From: Lachnospiraceae bacterium
GTDB taxonomy: Bacteria > Bacillota > Clostridia > Lachnospirales > Lachnospiraceae
Assembly: GCA_028689715.1 (NCBI GenBank)
Contig: JAQVCQ010000001.1
Location: 1-64,000 of the forward strand
DNA: 64,000 nt
Direction of reading: 5' to 3'
Numbering within the stretch: position 1 is the stretch's first letter; each line of letters starts with the position of its first letter. Of this stretch, positions 62,604 to 64,000 are shown in pieces. A program made the position numbers and the translations under genes. The notes under the pieces are model-generated. The model was given only the letters and a program-made list of their open reading frames with translations. It did no database searches and was not told where the DNA came from.

Positions 62604-63374
62604 ATGGCAAGAAAGACAATTGTAGCCGGCAACTGGAAAATGAATATGACTCCAAGCCAGGCAGTAGAACTGATCAACACATTAAAACCACTCGTTGCAA
62701 CTGATGCAGTAGACGTTGTTTTCTGTGTACCAGCAATTGATATCATTCCAGCTCTTGAAGCTGCAAAAGGAAGCAATATTCAGATTGGTGCAGAAAATAT
62801 GTACTATGAAGAAAGCGGTGCTTACACAGGAGAAATCTCTCCATCAATGCTTACTGATGTTGGTGTAAAATATGTTATCATTGGACATTCAGAAAGAAGA
62901 GAATATTTTGCTGAAACAGATGAAACAGTTAATAAAAAAGTACTGAAAGCATTTGAACATGGTATTACACCGATCGTTTGCTGTGGAGAATCATTAACAC
63001 AGAGAGAACAGGGTGTTACAATTGATTTTATCAGACAGCAGATTAAAATTGCATTCTTAAATGTAACAGAAGAGCAGGCTAAAAAAGCTGTTATTGCATA
63101 CGAACCAATCTGGGCAATCGGAACAGGTAAAGTTGCTACAACAGAACAGGCTCAGGAAGTATGTGCAGCGATCAGAGAATGTATCGCAGAACTTTATGGT
63201 GATGATACAGCAGAAGTTGTTCGTATTCAGTACGGCGGTTCTGTATCAGCTACAAGTGCAGCTGAATTGTTCACACAGAAAGATATCGATGGCGGACTTG
63301 TTGGTGGAGCAGCTTTAAAACCAGATTTTGGCAAGATCGTTAATTACAAAGATTTCAAAGTAGTTGAATATTAA
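62604..63374 (+). CDS. tpiA: Triosephosphate isomerase
   Basis: Tpi interconverts dihydroxyacetone phosphate and glyceraldehyde 3-phosphate. 256 aa with the catalytic lysine in GNWKMNMT, histidine in [12 protein letters not shown], glutamate in [12 protein letters not shown], and phosphate-binding [10 protein letters not shown] and [18 protein letters not shown]. The palindromic terminator after it is strong. Confidence 0.98.
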   Translation: MARKTIVAGNWKMNMTPSQAVELINTLKPLVATDAVDVVFCVPAIDIIPALEAAKGSNIQIGAENMYYEESGAYTGEISPSMLTDVGVKYVIIGHSERREYFAETDETVNKKVLKAFEHGITPIVCCGESLTQREQGVTIDFIRQQIKIAFLNVTEEQAKKAVIAYEPIWAIGTGKVATTEQAQEVCAAIRECIAELYGDDTAEVVRIQYGGSVSATSAAELFTQKDIDGGLVGGAALKPDFGKIVNYKDFKVVEY

Positions 63375-63383
63375 GATTTACAG

Positions 63384-63427
63384 AAAAATCAGGTCATGGC
63401 ATTGTGCCATGACCTGATTTTTTTTTT
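63384..63427. terminator. Bidirectional terminator after tpiA
   Basis: An 18-nt arm (63384-63401) is complementary to 63405-63422 around the loop TTG, core TCAGGTCATGGC. T-runs are present on both strands, so it also serves the convergent - strand gene. Confidence 0.93.
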
Positions 63428-64000
63428 AGAAAAGGAACTCAAACAACAGCAATAGAAGAGGCTGGTGAATTAAATAGACAGGAAGTGTATGTTTACCGAT
63501 CTGATTGAAGAATGGAATATTTCCTTTTTGAAGGAAGGTTAATACAGCTTCTTTTTTCTGAATCAATTTCCAGAAAAAGTATCCTGATAAGTATAAGAAG
63601 ATCCATGGAATAAGACTGAAATAATCACCAGAAATAAAAGAATCGGTCGGAAATCCAAAGATAAAACCAATGTGTGACTTGTATAGCCAGTCTGGTAACG
63701 TCAGTATATGTATCGATTCAAACCCAAGTATTCCCTGATTTATATCACGAAATACAATAAATAGCACTGAAGAAAGAAGAAAACCATGAAAAGGGTCAAG
63801 CTTTTTTAATAAAGGCTGAACGAGGATCATGATGAACCATGCCATTCCCATAAAAGAAAGAATACCCATATATACAGGAAGTTCAGGCATAAAGAACAAT
63901 GTGATAAGCGTAATGACCATGCCAGATAAAGTCAGGACACAAGCTCTCTTTATGGGATGACGACCAAAATGAAAACTAATTCCTGACAGAAAAATAAATG
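63426..64000 (-). CDS. DUF1624 / heparan-alpha-glucosaminide acetyltransferase-like membrane protein (partial)
   Basis: Only the C-terminal 191 codons are inside the window; the frame is open to the right edge, so the N-terminus is missing. The visible part has about five hydrophobic segments. It includes FLSGISFHFGRHPIKRACVL (about the third membrane segment), a loop with HIGFIFGFPTDSFISGDYFSLIPW, and a final GKHTLPVYLIHQPLLLLLFEF. The pattern fits the DUF1624 (YeiB/HGSNAT-like) family of acyltransferases that modify sugars or the envelope. The substrate is unknown. It converges on tpiA. Confidence 0.85.
   Translation of the reverse strand, partial: FIFLSGISFHFGRHPIKRACVLTLSGMVITLITLFFMPELPVYMGILSFMGMAWFIMILVQPLLKKLDPFHGFLLSSVLFIVFRDINQGILGFESIHILTLPDWLYKSHIGFIFGFPTDSFISGDYFSLIPWIFLYLSGYFFWKLIQKKEAVLTFLQKGNIPFFNQIGKHTLPVYLIHQPLLLLLFEFLF

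Overview
The window is a contiguous piece of the core chromosome of a low-GC Firmicute, most likely a gut Lachnospiraceae (class Clostridia). The basis is: PolC-type DNA polymerase III next to ispG; the rimP-nusA-ylxR-ylxQ-infB-rbfA-nrnA-truB-ribF order; nusB-xseA-xseB-ispA-dxs-tlyA-nadK-argR-recN; yicC-remA-gmk-rpoZ; RNase Y after recA-recX; AAGGAGG ribosome binding sites; and A/T-rich wobble codons. I cannot name the genus. Almost every base is in or next to a recognisable gene on the + strand. I see no prophage, transposase, CRISPR array or secretion/defence island, so a wholly new multi-gene system is not evident. The unusual material lies in intergenic repeats and leaders and in a few orphan proteins.

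Layout. 0.3-5.9 kb: ispG and polC, then tRNA-Glu(CTC). 6.1-14.9 kb: a long transcription/translation operon from rimP to ribF, with a striking RPYNN repeat inside IF2. 15-19.2 kb: a secreted NlpC/P60 hydrolase, then an autoregulated LicT-type antiterminator with its RAT/terminator leader and two N-acetylglucosamine-type PTS genes. 19.3-22.3 kb: rpsO, pnp and a convergent stand-alone glycyl-radical protein (GrcA-like). 22.5-26.7 kb: phosphopentomutase, release factor 3 and a transglutaminase-like lipoprotein. 26.7-35.8 kb: Asp23-family protein, nusB, exonuclease VII, isoprenoid precursor genes, tlyA, nadK, argR, recN. 35.8-41.6 kb: glycogen synthase, a homocysteine methyltransferase/methylene-THF reductase fusion, a small alarmone synthetase and RqcH.

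41.6-48.3 kb: a short tandem repeat array and a strong promoter, then yicC-remA-gmk-rpoZ, rimO-pgsA-cinA and an unrecognised zinc-ribbon membrane protein. 48.4-52.1 kb: recA with two LexA-type operators, recX and RNase Y. 52.2-59.2 kb: aspartate-type aminotransferase behind a structured leader, a NUDIX hydrolase, a XerD-like recombinase, DAHP synthase (-), and iscS-iscU-mnmA (sulfur transfer to tRNA). 59.2-64 kb: PHP histidinol phosphatase (-), the glycolytic genes gap-pgk-tpiA, and the 3' part of a DUF1624-type membrane acyltransferase (-) running off the end.

How the parts work together. The window links precursor supply (isoprenoids via IspG, Dxs and IspA; NAD kinase; FAD via RibF) to the information machinery (PolC, NusA, NusB, IF2, RF3, S15, PNPase, RNase Y, omega). 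Tests most worth doing concern short intergenic tandem repeats with internal dyads before pnp, yicC and recA; the hairpin-rich aspC leader; the dyad over the gap -35 box; and the polC terminator whose loop carries the tRNA promoter.
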